Origin: Halomonas chromatireducens
Lineage (GTDB): Bacteria > Pseudomonadota > Gammaproteobacteria > Pseudomonadales > Halomonadaceae
Direction of reading: 5' to 3'
Length of the DNA stretch: 64,000 bases
Assembly (NCBI RefSeq): GCF_001545155.1
Contig: NZ_CP014226.1
Coordinates: 2,904,345-2,968,344, forward strand
Shown: piece by piece, positions 24,515 to 32,947 of the stretch
Layout of the letters: each line of letters opens with the position of its first letter
Position numbering within the stretch: position 1 is the stretch's first letter
Notes under the pieces: model-generated
Database searches by the model: none
The model's input: the letters and a program-made list of their open reading frames with translations, nothing else
What the model was told of the DNA's origin: nothing
Program-made: the position numbers and the translations under genes

Positions 24515-27260
24515 TGGATGACTCGAGCAGCCCTGTCAACGCATGGATGGGCAGTGGCCGCGAATAGAGATAGCCCTGGTAGGCATGGCAGCCGTGGGCC
24601 TCCAGCCAGTCGCGATGCGCCTGGGTTTCCACGCCCTCGGCGATGACCTCCAGCCCCAGATTGCGCCCAAGGCTGATGATCGTGGCGCAGATCATCTCAT
24701 TCGACACATCCTGGAACAGGGTGCGTACGAAGGATTGATCAATCTTGAGCTGGTCGAGCGGCAGGCAGCTGAGATAGGAAAGGGATGAGTAGCCGGTGCC
24801 GAAGTCGTCCAGCGAGAAGCACACCCCCATGGCCTGAACCCGCCGCATCGTCTCGCGCACCGCCTCGGGTTCCTCCATGAACAGCGTCTCGGTCAGCTCC
24901 AGCTTCAACCGCTCCGGCCGCGCACCGGTGGTCTCGAGTACCGCCGAGAGACTGGCCACGAAATCCGGCTGCTGGAACTGCAGCGGGCTGATATTGATTG
25001 CCATGGTCAGCTCGGCAGTTCGGGGATCACTGGCCCACCTCGCCAACTGTCGGCAGGCCGTCTCCAGCACCCAATTGCCGATGGAAACGATCAGGTAGCT
25101 CTCTTCAGCCACAGGGATGAAATCATTCGGCGGAATCATGCCGTGCTCCGGGTGCTCCCAGCGCAGCAGCGCCTCGACTCCGGTCACCTGCGACTTGCCG
25201 TCCACCTGGATCTGATAGAAGAGTTTCAGCTCATCGCGCCTGGCTGCCTGGCGCAGGTCCGACTCGATCATGGCGCGTCGCACCGCCACCGCCTGCATCA
25301 CGGGATCGAAGAAACGCAGCGTATTGCGGCCCGCCTGCTTCGCCTGGTACATGGCCATCTCCGCCTGCTGCAGGCACTCCTCCGCTCGCCCGACACCATC
25401 GCCGAGCAGGGTGATGCCGATGCTCCCGGAGAGCAGGTGTCGACGCTCGCCCAACCAGCAGGGCTGTGTCAGCTTGCCCAGCAGCTTGGTTGCCAGGCGC
25501 TCCGCCGCCTGCGAGGTTCCGTCGATAGTCTCGCCCAGGCTCTCCGCCAGGATCACGAACTCGTCTCCCCCAAGGCGGGCCACCAGATCGACATCGCGAC
25601 TGACCGCCTGGATGCGCCTGGCCATGAGCTGCAGGAGTTCGTCGCCAAGCTGATGGCCCAGGCTGTCATTGATATGCTTGAAACCATCCAGGTCGATGAA
25701 CAGCAAGACGCTCTGCTGTTCGCTCTGCCGTGACGCTTCGAGCGCCTCCGCCAGCCTGTCCAGCAACATGCGACGATTGGGCAACCCCGTCAGCGGATCA
25801 AAGAAGGCCAGCCGATGCGCCTCCTGCTCGGCCGCCTTGCGGTGCGTCAGGTCGCTGATCGTCGCCACATAGTGGGTGACCTCCCCCTGCACATCCTTTA
25901 CCGCACTGATGGTGACCCACTGCGGGTAGGTATCGCCGTTCTTGCGCCGGTTCCAGACCTCACCCTGCCAGCTGCCTTTCTCATGAATGCTGCCCCACAT
26001 CTCACGGTAGAAAGATGCATCATGGCGACCGGAGTTGAGCAGCCGCGGATTCTCACCCAGCACTTCATCGGCACTGTAACCGGTGATGCGTTCGAAGGTG
26101 ACATTGACCTTACGAATGATGCCGTCGGCGTCGGTGATGAACATGCCAAGGTGCGTCTCGAACGCCATATCGGCGATGCGCAGTTCCGCCTGCAGGGAGT
26201 GGTTGATCTGCCGCAGCGCCTGTTCGCTGCACTGAAGCTCTGCCTCCGTGCGAGAAAGGCGCAGGTAGTGAAGCAAGATCAGCAGGCCGAGTGCCGCAGT
26301 CAGTAGCCAGCCGAAGGTCAGTATCACCACTTGCTGATACCACGAAGCGAGCACGCTGCGTACGCTGAAGCCCACGGCGGCCACGATCGGCATGCCCTCG
26401 ACTCGCCCGATACCGAAGATCCGGCTGTCCCCGGCCAATGGCGAGCGAATGGTAACGGCCCCACTTCGATCGCCGGCAATGAGTTCAGCTACCGCCGGAG
26501 CATCGACCTGCATGCCCAGCGCCTGTGTCATGGGCAGGCTCTCCAGATCCGGCCGCCGGGCGATCAGGCGCAGGTTGCCGTCGATGAAGGCGATACTCTC
26601 GCCAGGATCAAGCGTCAGCCGCTGAAGCGCATGGGTCAAGAAGAAGAGATCCAGTCGTGCCGCCGCAACACCGAGGAAAAACCCGTCGGCATCGAACATG
26701 CGCCTCAGGTAGAGCATGCGATGATCGCCCGACTCCGGATTCCAATAGCTATCGGAGTGGCTTTGGTCGTAGTCCTGAAGAAACCTGCGTATGAAGGCAC
26801 GCTCCTCCATGTCATGTCCCGGGAACCCAGGGTTTCCAATCGTATAGAGTGTCTCACCGGTATGACTGATGATGCCGAGCGCATCCAGGAAAGGCAGGCT
26901 CTGCTGGCGCTGAGAGACCAGGGATTCAAAGGCCCTGGCGAAGCGTTGATCGATATCGCCATCGATGGAGAGGGCAAAGAGGTTGGCCAGGCCGCTCAGC
27001 GTGTTGTCGGTGCTGTTGAAGGTGCCTGAAGCCCACTCCGCCATAAGCTCTGCCTGTGCCAGCACACGACCCTCGGCAGCATCCAGCTCGCGGTCATGGC
27101 GCTCCTTCAAGGCCCAGACAATGACAAGCAGCACTAGAGTGACCGCCATGGTATAGATCATGGAGGCCTGCAATGCCGACCAGCGCCGCCGTGGCTGATT
27201 TCGAGCATGAATCATTGCTCGAGAGCCCGTAAGATCGTCTCGCCTTCCGTCACTGCGCAC
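24495..27260 (-). CDS. Membrane sensor GGDEF-EAL protein (Cache-PAS-GGDEF-EAL)
   Basis: This gene encodes 921 residues from GTG 27260, which follows AGGAG and overlaps the end of the MotB-like gene by 11 bases; ATG 27215 is an alternative. Transmembrane helices near 33-50 and 310-330 flank a periplasmic Cache-like sensor. PAS (about 365-475) leads to GGDEF (about 490-650) and EAL (about 665-910). Both catalytic sites look intact: ARLGGDEFVIL preceded by RDVD as inhibitory site, and GVEALLRW with INISPLQF, ELTETLF, LDDFGTG and KID. It may therefore make or degrade c-di-GMP according to the periplasmic signal. The overlap indicates cotranscription with the second stator pair, linking c-di-GMP to motor torque. 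Confidence 0.93.
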   Translation of the reverse strand: MRSDGRRDDLTGSRAMIHARNQPRRRWSALQASMIYTMAVTLVLLVIVWALKERHDRELDAAEGRVLAQAELMAEWASGTFNSTDNTLSGLANLFALSIDGDIDQRFARAFESLVSQRQQSLPFLDALGIISHTGETLYTIGNPGFPGHDMEERAFIRRFLQDYDQSHSDSYWNPESGDHRMLYLRRMFDADGFFLGVAAARLDLFFLTHALQRLTLDPGESIAFIDGNLRLIARRPDLESLPMTQALGMQVDAPAVAELIAGDRSGAVTIRSPLAGDSRIFGIGRVEGMPIVAAVGFSVRSVLASWYQQVVILTFGWLLTAALGLLILLHYLRLSRTEAELQCSEQALRQINHSLQAELRIADMAFETHLGMFITDADGIIRKVNVTFERITGYSADEVLGENPRLLNSGRHDASFYREMWGSIHEKGSWQGEVWNRRKNGDTYPQWVTISAVKDVQGEVTHYVATISDLTHRKAAEQEAHRLAFFDPLTGLPNRRMLLDRLAEALEASRQSEQQSVLLFIDLDGFKHINDSLGHQLGDELLQLMARRIQAVSRDVDLVARLGGDEFVILAESLGETIDGTSQAAERLATKLLGKLTQPCWLGERRHLLSGSIGITLLGDGVGRAEECLQQAEMAMYQAKQAGRNTLRFFDPVMQAVAVRRAMIESDLRQAARRDELKLFYQIQVDGKSQVTGVEALLRWEHPEHGMIPPNDFIPVAEESYLIVSIGNWVLETACRQLARWASDPRTAELTMAINISPLQFQQPDFVASLSAVLETTGARPERLKLELTETLFMEEPEAVRETMRRVQAMGVCFSLDDFGTGYSSLSYLSCLPLDQLKIDQSFVRTLFQDVSNEMICATIISLGRNLGLEVIAEGVETQAHRDWLEAHGCHAYQGYLYSRPLPIHALTGLLESSTCAAGR

Positions 27261-27933
27261 CCAGCTCCTGCTTCAGCAGGAGCTCCACCCGGCGGTTCTC
27301 GGCGCGCCCCTCCGCCGTCTCGTTGCTTGCCAGGGGACGGGTCTCGGCATAGCCCACCGCGCGCAGGCGCTCGATATCGACGCCCAGTTCGGCCAGGTAC
27401 CGCAGCACGGCGATGGCCCGCGCCGACGAGAGCTCCCAGTTGGAGGGAAAGCGTGCCGTGGCAATGGGAATGCTGTCGGTATGCCCCTCCACCGAGACGT
27501 CGCCATCGAAGGATTGCAGCAGCTCACGCAGCCGACCCAGCACCTCGCGCCCCTGAGAAGTCAGGTCCGCCTGGCCGCTGGAAAACAGCAGGTTGTCATC
27601 GATACGCAGCGTAATGCCCTGCTGCCCCTCTGCCATGCTGATGCCCTCGATATCGAGTCCGGAGAATTGCGGCTGCAGGCCATCATGGCGCGGCTTGAGT
27701 CCGGAGCCTGCCACCATGCGAGCCGCCGCTTCGGCCTGGGGGGTGATGAAAGCAGCGCTATCGCCGCCATGCCGGCTGCCCTGGATGGCCAGACCGTTCC
27801 CTGCCAGTGAGAGCAGCAAGACAAACAGGGTGATGAGCAGCGTAAGGACATCGAGATAGCTCATCAGCCAGCCATCGCTATCGCCCTCTACCGTCGGAGG
27901 GGCGAGCATGTCACGCATACCGCGATCAAGCAT
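27250..27933 (-). CDS. Second flagellar stator subunit, MotB/PomB-like
   Basis: Start ATG 27933 gives 227 residues, overlaps the MotA-like stop by 8 bases, and is the only start with a purine-rich site (GGGGCAG). One transmembrane helix (SYLDVLTLLITLFVLLLSL) carries Asp28, the ion-binding residue. An OmpA-like peptidoglycan-binding domain occupies the C-terminal half (VEGHTDSIPI, NWELSSARA, GYAETRP). It is shorter and more diverged than the MotB at 52616, as expected for a MotD/PomB-type alternative stator. The coupling ion cannot be decided from sequence alone. Confidence 0.9.
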   Translation of the reverse strand: MLDRGMRDMLAPPTVEGDSDGWLMSYLDVLTLLITLFVLLLSLAGNGLAIQGSRHGGDSAAFITPQAEAAARMVAGSGLKPRHDGLQPQFSGLDIEGISMAEGQQGITLRIDDNLLFSSGQADLTSQGREVLGRLRELLQSFDGDVSVEGHTDSIPIATARFPSNWELSSARAIAVLRYLAELGVDIERLRAVGYAETRPLASNETAEGRAENRRVELLLKQELGAQ

Positions 27934-28762
27934 TCTGCCCCTTTCCTTTTCCGGTACCCTCGCCCTCTCCACGCGTACGATCGGAGACAATGGGATCGCG
28001 AATCTCGTCATGATAATTCGCAACGAAGGAGTTGAGCGTCTCTTCAATGAAGGAGGGCAGGCGCCGCTTGGTGATCAACGAGATGCCCTCGAAGACCATG
28101 TTCATGGCGATGAGACGCTCTTCTGTGCGTCGCTCGAGCTTCACAGCAATAGGCTTGAAGACGAGGTTGGCCAGCAGGATGCCGTAGAAGGTCGTGAGCA
28201 GGGCGATGGCCATGCGAGGGCCGATGACGTGGAGATCGCCGGCCTCCATGACCTCCAGCATGTTCACCAGCCCCACCAAGGTGCCGATCATGCCGAAGGC
28301 CGGTGCGTAAGTGGCCATTGTGCGGAATATCTGCGCCTCGGCATGCTCGCGCGCCTTGAGTCGGGCGATGCGCCAGCGCAGCAGGTCGAAGATTTCGTCT
28401 TCCTTGGTGTTGGCTATCACCAGTTGGATGCCGGTACGCAGGAAGGGGTTGCGCGCCTTTTCCAGAGCCTCCTCCACGGCTCGGACATCCCCCTTGAACC
28501 ACAGCCGCGAGATATCCACCAGCTCCTTGATGTCATCTCGCATGTAGGTGTTCTCGCGCCGAAACACCAGCCCCACCAGACGAACCACCCGAACGACCTC
28601 CTTCAGCGGATAGCTGATGAAGGTGGCCGCCATGGTGCCGGCCAATACGATGGCAAGCCCGGGAAGGTTAAGAAAACTCTGTGGCGACTCGGCGGTGAAG
28701 AAGAGTACGCTGACCAGCAGAATGACGCTGGCGAACATACCGATGATGGTTGAAGGATTCAT
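27926..28762 (-). CDS. Second flagellar stator subunit, MotA/PomA-like
   Basis: ATG 28762 follows AGGAG and gives 278 residues with four transmembrane helices: GMFASVILLVSVLFF, LPGLAIVLAGTMAATFIS, then FGMIGTLVGLVNML and ALLTTFYGILLANLVFKPIA. The cytoplasmic loop between helices 2 and 3 holds the charged rotor-contact region. It resembles the PomA/MotC branch more than the MotA at 53560. It ends in an unusual glycine/lysine-rich tail (GEGEGTGKGKGQNA). A sigma-28-type promoter lies 36-62 bases upstream. Confidence 0.92.
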   Translation of the reverse strand: MNPSTIIGMFASVILLVSVLFFTAESPQSFLNLPGLAIVLAGTMAATFISYPLKEVVRVVRLVGLVFRRENTYMRDDIKELVDISRLWFKGDVRAVEEALEKARNPFLRTGIQLVIANTKEDEIFDLLRWRIARLKAREHAEAQIFRTMATYAPAFGMIGTLVGLVNMLEVMEAGDLHVIGPRMAIALLTTFYGILLANLVFKPIAVKLERRTEERLIAMNMVFEGISLITKRRLPSFIEETLNSFVANYHDEIRDPIVSDRTRGEGEGTGKGKGQNA

Positions 28763-28797
28763 GCAGGCTCCTGATAGGGGCTTCGAGTCTAGGGCAT

Positions 28798-28824
28798 CAA
28801 TCGGCGGGATAGGCCGAAACTTGA
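28798..28824 (-). promoter_or_regulatory. Sigma-28 promoter for the second stator operon
   Basis: Read leftward: TCAAGTTT, 11 bases, GCCGATTG. Compared with the FliA consensus TAAAGTTT-N11-GCCGATAA, the -35 has one mismatch and the -10 two, with exact spacing. It is positioned to drive the MotA-like, MotB-like and GGDEF-EAL genes. Confidence 0.75.
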
Positions 28825-28907
28825 GGTGCGAGCTGCAGAGAAGCGGGCCGCACATGATCTATGTCAAGCAATTCGCTGACCCTCCAAAGTATGCAGCGTT
28901 CAGCATG

Positions 28908-28948
28908 GGCAGACACGGGACTCAAGTTTCGGCCGTGTCTGCCGATGT
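28908..28948 (+). promoter_or_regulatory. Sigma-28 promoter overlapped by an 11-bp inverted repeat, upstream of the EAL gene
   Basis: TCAAGTTT (28922-28929), 11 bases, GCCGATGT (28941-28948) reads rightward toward the EAL gene. A perfect 11-bp inverted repeat, GGCAGACACGG at 28908-28918 and its complement at 28933-28943, brackets the -35 and overlaps the -10. This arrangement would let a repressor block FliA polymerase. Confidence 0.7.
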
Positions 28949-29002
28949 AACAGGTAACGGGGAATCCGGTCCCCACAGCCGACAGAGACGATGGGAGTCT
29001 CC

Positions 29003-29779
29003 ATGCATCAATGCGCCGAAAAGGATGGACGCTGCGTCATCTGCGACGGACCGCTTCCATTCGAATTCACCATGGCCTTCCAGCCGATCGTGGACCTTGC
29101 CAGCGCCCGCGTCACCACCCATGAAGCCCTGGTGCGCGGCCCAGCGGGCGAGTCAGCCTACAGCATCCTGTCCCAGGTCACGCCCAAGCTGCTCTACCGC
29201 TTCGACCAGGCTTGCCGCGTCCGGGCCATCGAGATCGCCAGCCAACTGGGCATGAGCGAGGACCTGTCGATCAATTTCCTGCCCAATGCCGTCTACGAAC
29301 CTTCCGCCTGTATCCAGGCGACCCTGGCCATCGCTGCCAAGGTGGGCTGGCCGACCGACCGGCTGGTCTTTGAAATCACCGAGACCGAGAAGGTCCGCAG
29401 CCAGGAGCATCTCCGTGGCATCATCGAGGCCTACCGCAGCATGGGGTTTGCCACCGCCCTCGATGACTTCGGCAATGGCTTCGCCAACCTGGACCTGCTC
29501 ACCGACCTTCGCCCGGACCGACTCAAGATCGATCGTGTCCTGGTGGATGGCTGCGACAGCGACCCACGCCGGCAGGCCATCCTGCGCGCCATCGTCGGGC
29601 TTGGCAGTGAGCTGGGCATCTCTCTCATCGCCGAGGGCGTGGAAACCCGTGAAGAGGCGCTGTGGCTGGGGCGCAACGGATTGACGCATCAACAAGGCTT
29701 CTACTATGCCCGCCCCAGCCTGGCGAGCCTGGTTACCGGCCTGGAGCCCCGGCTTCACACCCTGAGACAGGAACTGTAG
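29003..29779 (+). CDS. Stand-alone EAL-domain c-di-GMP phosphodiesterase
   Basis: ATG 29003 follows GGGAG; an ATG 12 bases earlier is less well served. The protein has 258 residues, essentially one EAL domain. Catalytic features are present: HEALVRG (EAL), SINFLPNA (Asn), FEITETEKV (Glu), ALDDFGNGFANL (Asp pair), LKIDRVLVDG (Lys) and LIAEGVETREE. Hydrolysis of c-di-GMP to pGpG is expected. The N-terminal 20 residues hold three cysteines (MHQCAEKDGRCVICDG) that could bind metal or respond to redox. It is divergent from the second stator operon, each with its own sigma-28-like promoter. Confidence 0.92.
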   Translation: MHQCAEKDGRCVICDGPLPFEFTMAFQPIVDLASARVTTHEALVRGPAGESAYSILSQVTPKLLYRFDQACRVRAIEIASQLGMSEDLSINFLPNAVYEPSACIQATLAIAAKVGWPTDRLVFEITETEKVRSQEHLRGIIEAYRSMGFATALDDFGNGFANLDLLTDLRPDRLKIDRVLVDGCDSDPRRQAILRAIVGLGSELGISLIAEGVETREEALWLGRNGLTHQQGFYYARPSLASLVTGLEPRLHTLRQEL

Positions 29780-29838
29780 CTGGGTGGCAAGACCCTCAAT
29801 CGATCGAATACGCGCAGAAGTCGCATCATGACAAAGTC

Positions 29839-29858
29839 CTGAGTGAGATCTCACTCAG
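29839..29858. promoter_or_regulatory. Perfect 20-bp palindrome in the leader of the EAL/HDOD gene
   Basis: CTGAGTGAGA is followed directly by its reverse complement at 29849-29858, ending 16 bases before the start codon and just before the ribosome binding site. It could be a repressor site or an RNA hairpin that masks translation. Confidence 0.6.
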
Positions 29859-29874
29859 CAGGGAGCCCAGCAAC

Positions 29875-31077
29875 ATGCCAGAGCAAGCGGATTTCAATCC
29901 TTGCACTATTGCACTTCATCCGATTCACGACACGGAGCACGCTCATGTGGCGGACCGCCTGGTCTATCGGCAAAGTGGCATGAACGAATCCGATGACACG
30001 ATGGCCGACACTGCCCGGGCACTGTCCAGCGCAGTTTATGAACTCGGTGATGCCGGCCTTCTGGCTGAGCGAACGCTCTTCGTCGACCTGCCGATGGCAT
30101 GGCTCGCCAGCCCGGAGCTGCTTCCTACCCCGGCACCGCGCATGGCCATCGGCATCGCCGATATGCCGGAGGTGGATGAGAAGCTGCTCGTCCGCCTGGA
30201 CGACATGCGGGAACGGGGTTATCGCATCGTCCTGCCCGCCAGCTTGGTGATGCAGTATCTCGAGGCGCTACTCCCCAGAACCGACATCATTCTGGTGACG
30301 ACACCCCATGACATCGATGCCAAGACTCTCGAACGCCTCCCCGCCCGTAACATCAAGCTGCTGGTGGAAAACATCGATGACCGTGAAGAGCTCGAGCGCT
30401 ATCGCGAGATCGGCTGCGCTTACTTTAACGGGCACTATCTGGCGCGCCCCAGCTTCATCGCCTCCCCTCCCCGGGGGAGACACGGTAACCGCGCGGCACA
30501 GATACGATTGATTCGGGCGCTGTACGAGGAAGACAGTGACATTCATCGTCTTCAGGAACTCGTGGTACAGATACCTCACCTTCATGTGGCCGTACTGAGG
30601 CGTGCCAACTCGAACTACTACAACCGCGGCGGAAAGGAGATCGATCTATATCGGGCGATGCAGGTGCTCGGCCTGATCGAGCTAAGGCGGCTCATTCTTA
30701 CACTGACCCTAGCCAGCCTCCAGCCGTCGTCCAGGATCATCCTGCGCATGGCGCTGATCCGAGCATTCATGTGCCGCAACCTGTCGGCCCCTTTCCCCAC
30801 CCTGGATGCCGAAGACGCCTTTACCACCGGTCTCTTTTCGATGATGGATGCCCTGCTCGAGGAAGATCGCGACACCTTGCTCGCGCAGCTACCGCTCAAC
30901 CCTCACATCCTGGCTGCATTAAAGGAGCGTGCGGGGCCCTTGGGGGCGGTACTGACGCTCTGCGAGAATCATGAGCGCCAGGTGGAGGAATCCATCAACG
31001 ACATCCCGGCTGACCAGTTGCACAGCTGCTACATGGATGCCTTGGCCAGCGCACGCGCCTTGATGAACAATCTGTAG
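29875..31077 (+). CDS. Degenerate-EAL plus HDOD signalling protein (YuxH-like)
   Basis: ATG 29875 follows AGGGAG and gives 400 residues. The N-terminal 190 residues resemble an EAL-fold domain that has lost the EAL motif and catalytic acidic residues (RTLFVDLPMAWL, NIKLLVENIDDREE, AYFNGHYLARP), so it probably does not cleave c-di-GMP. Residues from about 205 form an HDOD domain (LQELVVQIPHLHVAVLRRAN, LGLIELRRLILTLTLA). Proteins of this architecture act in motility or stress signalling, often by protein interaction. It is convergent with fliA. Confidence 0.85.
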   Translation: MPEQADFNPCTIALHPIHDTEHAHVADRLVYRQSGMNESDDTMADTARALSSAVYELGDAGLLAERTLFVDLPMAWLASPELLPTPAPRMAIGIADMPEVDEKLLVRLDDMRERGYRIVLPASLVMQYLEALLPRTDIILVTTPHDIDAKTLERLPARNIKLLVENIDDREELERYREIGCAYFNGHYLARPSFIASPPRGRHGNRAAQIRLIRALYEEDSDIHRLQELVVQIPHLHVAVLRRANSNYYNRGGKEIDLYRAMQVLGLIELRRLILTLTLASLQPSSRIILRMALIRAFMCRNLSAPFPTLDAEDAFTTGLFSMMDALLEEDRDTLLAQLPLNPHILAALKERAGPLGAVLTLCENHERQVEESINDIPADQLHSCYMDALASARALMNNL

Positions 31078-31105
31078 AGCCATGCCTCTATCGAAAAAGG
31101 GCCGG

Positions 31106-31813
31106 CTACTCTGCCTGTTCGCCCAGCCGGCTGCGAAGCCGGCTGACCGCCTGGCTGTGGAGCTGGCAGACCCGTGACTCGGTCACGCCCATGACGACAC
31201 CAATTTCCTTGAGGTTCAGTTCCTCCTGGTAGTAGAGCGCCATCAATAGCTTTTCCCGCTCCGGTAGCGCCTCGATCCCCTCCACCAGCTGCTGTCGCTT
31301 CTGCTGGTCGATCAATTGCTTGTAAGGCGTATCCGCCGTGGCGTCTGCAATACCGGGCTCCACACCCTCCGCCAGCAACGCCTCGAACGGCAGCAAGTGC
31401 CCGCTGTTGGTATCGTTCAACAATTGGCGATACGTCGCCAGATCCATGTCCAGCTCAGCGGCAATCTCTGTCTCCTCGGCATGTCGCCCGAGTTGCTGCT
31501 CCAGCCGCCTGACGGCCTCATCGACCGCCCTGGCATTGCGCCTCACGCTGCGGGGCAGCCAGTCCCGGCTTCTGAGCTCATCCAGCATGGCGCCACGAAT
31601 GCGCTGGCTGGCAAAGGTGGCAAAGCTTGCTCCCTGGGAGGAGTCGAAACGCCCCATGGCTTCAAGCAGCCCGACCGTACCCGCCTGGATCAGGTCATCC
31701 AGCTCGATGCTCGCCGGTAGGCGCACCTGTAGGGAGAGCGCCTGTCGCCTGACCAGCGGAAGATACTCCGCCAGCATGTCCCCCTGATCTATCTTGCCTC
31801 GTGCTGTGTACAT
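31106..31813 (-). CDS. fliA: Flagellar sigma factor sigma-28
   Basis: FliA directs RNA polymerase to late flagellar and chemotaxis promoters. From ATG 31813 the protein has 235 residues and starts MYTARGKID, aligning with the enteric FliA start; a GTG at 31861 would add 16 residues. Region 2 reads EYLPLVRRQALSLQVRLPASIELDDLIQAG, followed by FATFASQRIRGAMLDELRSRDW. Region 4 (EREKLLMALYYQEELNLKEIGVVMGVTESRVCQLHSQA) is intact. It is the last gene of the flhB-flhA-flhF-flhG-like-flhE-fliA block. No FlgM is visible in the window. Confidence 0.97.
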   Translation of the reverse strand: MYTARGKIDQGDMLAEYLPLVRRQALSLQVRLPASIELDDLIQAGTVGLLEAMGRFDSSQGASFATFASQRIRGAMLDELRSRDWLPRSVRRNARAVDEAVRRLEQQLGRHAEETEIAAELDMDLATYRQLLNDTNSGHLLPFEALLAEGVEPGIADATADTPYKQLIDQQKRQQLVEGIEALPEREKLLMALYYQEELNLKEIGVVMGVTESRVCQLHSQAVSRLRSRLGEQAE

Positions 31814-31889
31814 ACGCTTGCTCTCGTGGCTGCCAGCCCATTTCAAAGGGTGCTGATTCACTCAACAGGTTTCGCTTGCTTCAGTACCG

Positions 31890-32369
31890 TTAACTGTCAC
31901 AACGCCCGCTACCCCGCCGACTGCCGTCATATGAACCCGCTGCGGCACGCTCCTGTTCATGGTGGTTCACGATGACCTGCAGCCCCTGCAACGTCATGGC
32001 TCGCTGTCCGCGCTCCCGCAGCGCAAACTGGAAGTAGAGCGCCGAATCCGCCGGTATGCCCGCGAATGCTTCGGTGTGTCCCCGCGGCCCTGCCAACGTG
32101 ACACACCCACCGGCGTGACATAGCCGGGCATTCACCTCGGCGCCGGACGAGGTCTGGAACTGCCAGCTCACCCGCCCCATGACCTGATTCCGGGCCAGTT
32201 CGGCCGTGGGCGGCACCATATCCGCAGACTGGACCTGCCGCTCCGACATAACCACCTGCACTGCCGGGGCACTGGCCACCCAACTGCCCGATGCCTGTGC
32301 CAGGCTGGCAATGAGTGTGCCTCCCAGCCCCAGCAACAGTTTCGCCCACGACTGCTGTATTAGCTTCAT
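31890..32369 (-). CDS. flhE: FlhE-like periplasmic flagellar protein
   Basis: This 159-residue exported protein has a signal peptide (KLLLGLGGTLIASLAQA) and a mature start SGSWVAS. The segment VNARLCHAGGCVTLAGPRG and closing LQGLQVIVNHH match the FlhE family, which affects flagellar assembly and proton leakage through the export gate. It overlaps the flhG-like gene by 4 bases (ATGA). In enterics flhE follows flhBA directly; here flhF and an flhG-like gene are inserted between. The C-terminal 20 residues are Arg/Ser/Gly-rich and probably disordered. Confidence 0.8.
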   Translation of the reverse strand: MKLIQQSWAKLLLGLGGTLIASLAQASGSWVASAPAVQVVMSERQVQSADMVPPTAELARNQVMGRVSWQFQTSSGAEVNARLCHAGGCVTLAGPRGHTEAFAGIPADSALYFQFALRERGQRAMTLQGLQVIVNHHEQERAAAGSYDGSRRGSGRCDS

Positions 32370-32947
32370 CTTGCCAATACCAGCAGCTCGATACCAAGAT
32401 AGCTTGACGCGGCATGACGCAGATTACTCAGCAGCCCCTGTCGTCCAACGCTCGGCGGATGGACCAGCAGCATCCGCTGCGGCCCACCACGCTCGGCTAC
32501 CTGCTTCAACACGCGATAGGCGCGACGGAATGCCTCCGGATCTGCATCGACCCAGAGCGCCCAACGCGCCTGCTCGCCGGCAAGCACCGGCAGATGCGGG
32601 CTGCCTGCAGGCAGTGACACCACCCGCCATGCCCGGGGATTGCCTACCCAGTCACGACCCTCGTTGGCCCAGGCCTCGAACAGCTCTGTGACCTTACCGG
32701 TATGATGCGCGCCGGTGCCGGGAAGCCCCAATACCATCAGGGTCGTGTCCGATTCCAAACGCCGCCTCGGGCGCTGCGCCGAGGCCTGTGCAGAGGACGT
32801 GGGAGCCGAGCCGACATGGCCAGCTGGAGCGGCGCCTCCTCCCAGTGATACCAGCATCGCAGCAACGTGGTCGGGGCACGCCTCCTGGGGAGCTCTTGGC
32901 GTCATGTTCGACCACTTGCGTAGCCCGGCGGCCTGATCCATACCCAT
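32366..32947 (-). CDS. FlhG-like protein lacking the ATP-binding P-loop
   Basis: This 193-residue protein occupies the position of flhG (after flhF, before fliA) and begins MDQAAGLRKW, the N-terminal activation helix typical of FlhG/FleN. FlhG is a MinD-like ATPase that limits flagellar number and stimulates FlhF GTPase. Here the expected GKGGVGKT P-loop is missing; the corresponding segment reads LMVLGLPGTGAHHTGKV, and a switch region is not evident. The rest (VDADPEAFRRAYRVLKQVA, LLVHPP, YLGIELLVLAR) follows a reduced MinD-like pattern. It may retain FlhF binding without ATP control. It starts directly after the flhF stop. Confidence 0.65.
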   Translation of the reverse strand: MGMDQAAGLRKWSNMTPRAPQEACPDHVAAMLVSLGGGAAPAGHVGSAPTSSAQASAQRPRRRLESDTTLMVLGLPGTGAHHTGKVTELFEAWANEGRDWVGNPRAWRVVSLPAGSPHLPVLAGEQARWALWVDADPEAFRRAYRVLKQVAERGGPQRMLLVHPPSVGRQGLLSNLRHAASSYLGIELLVLAR

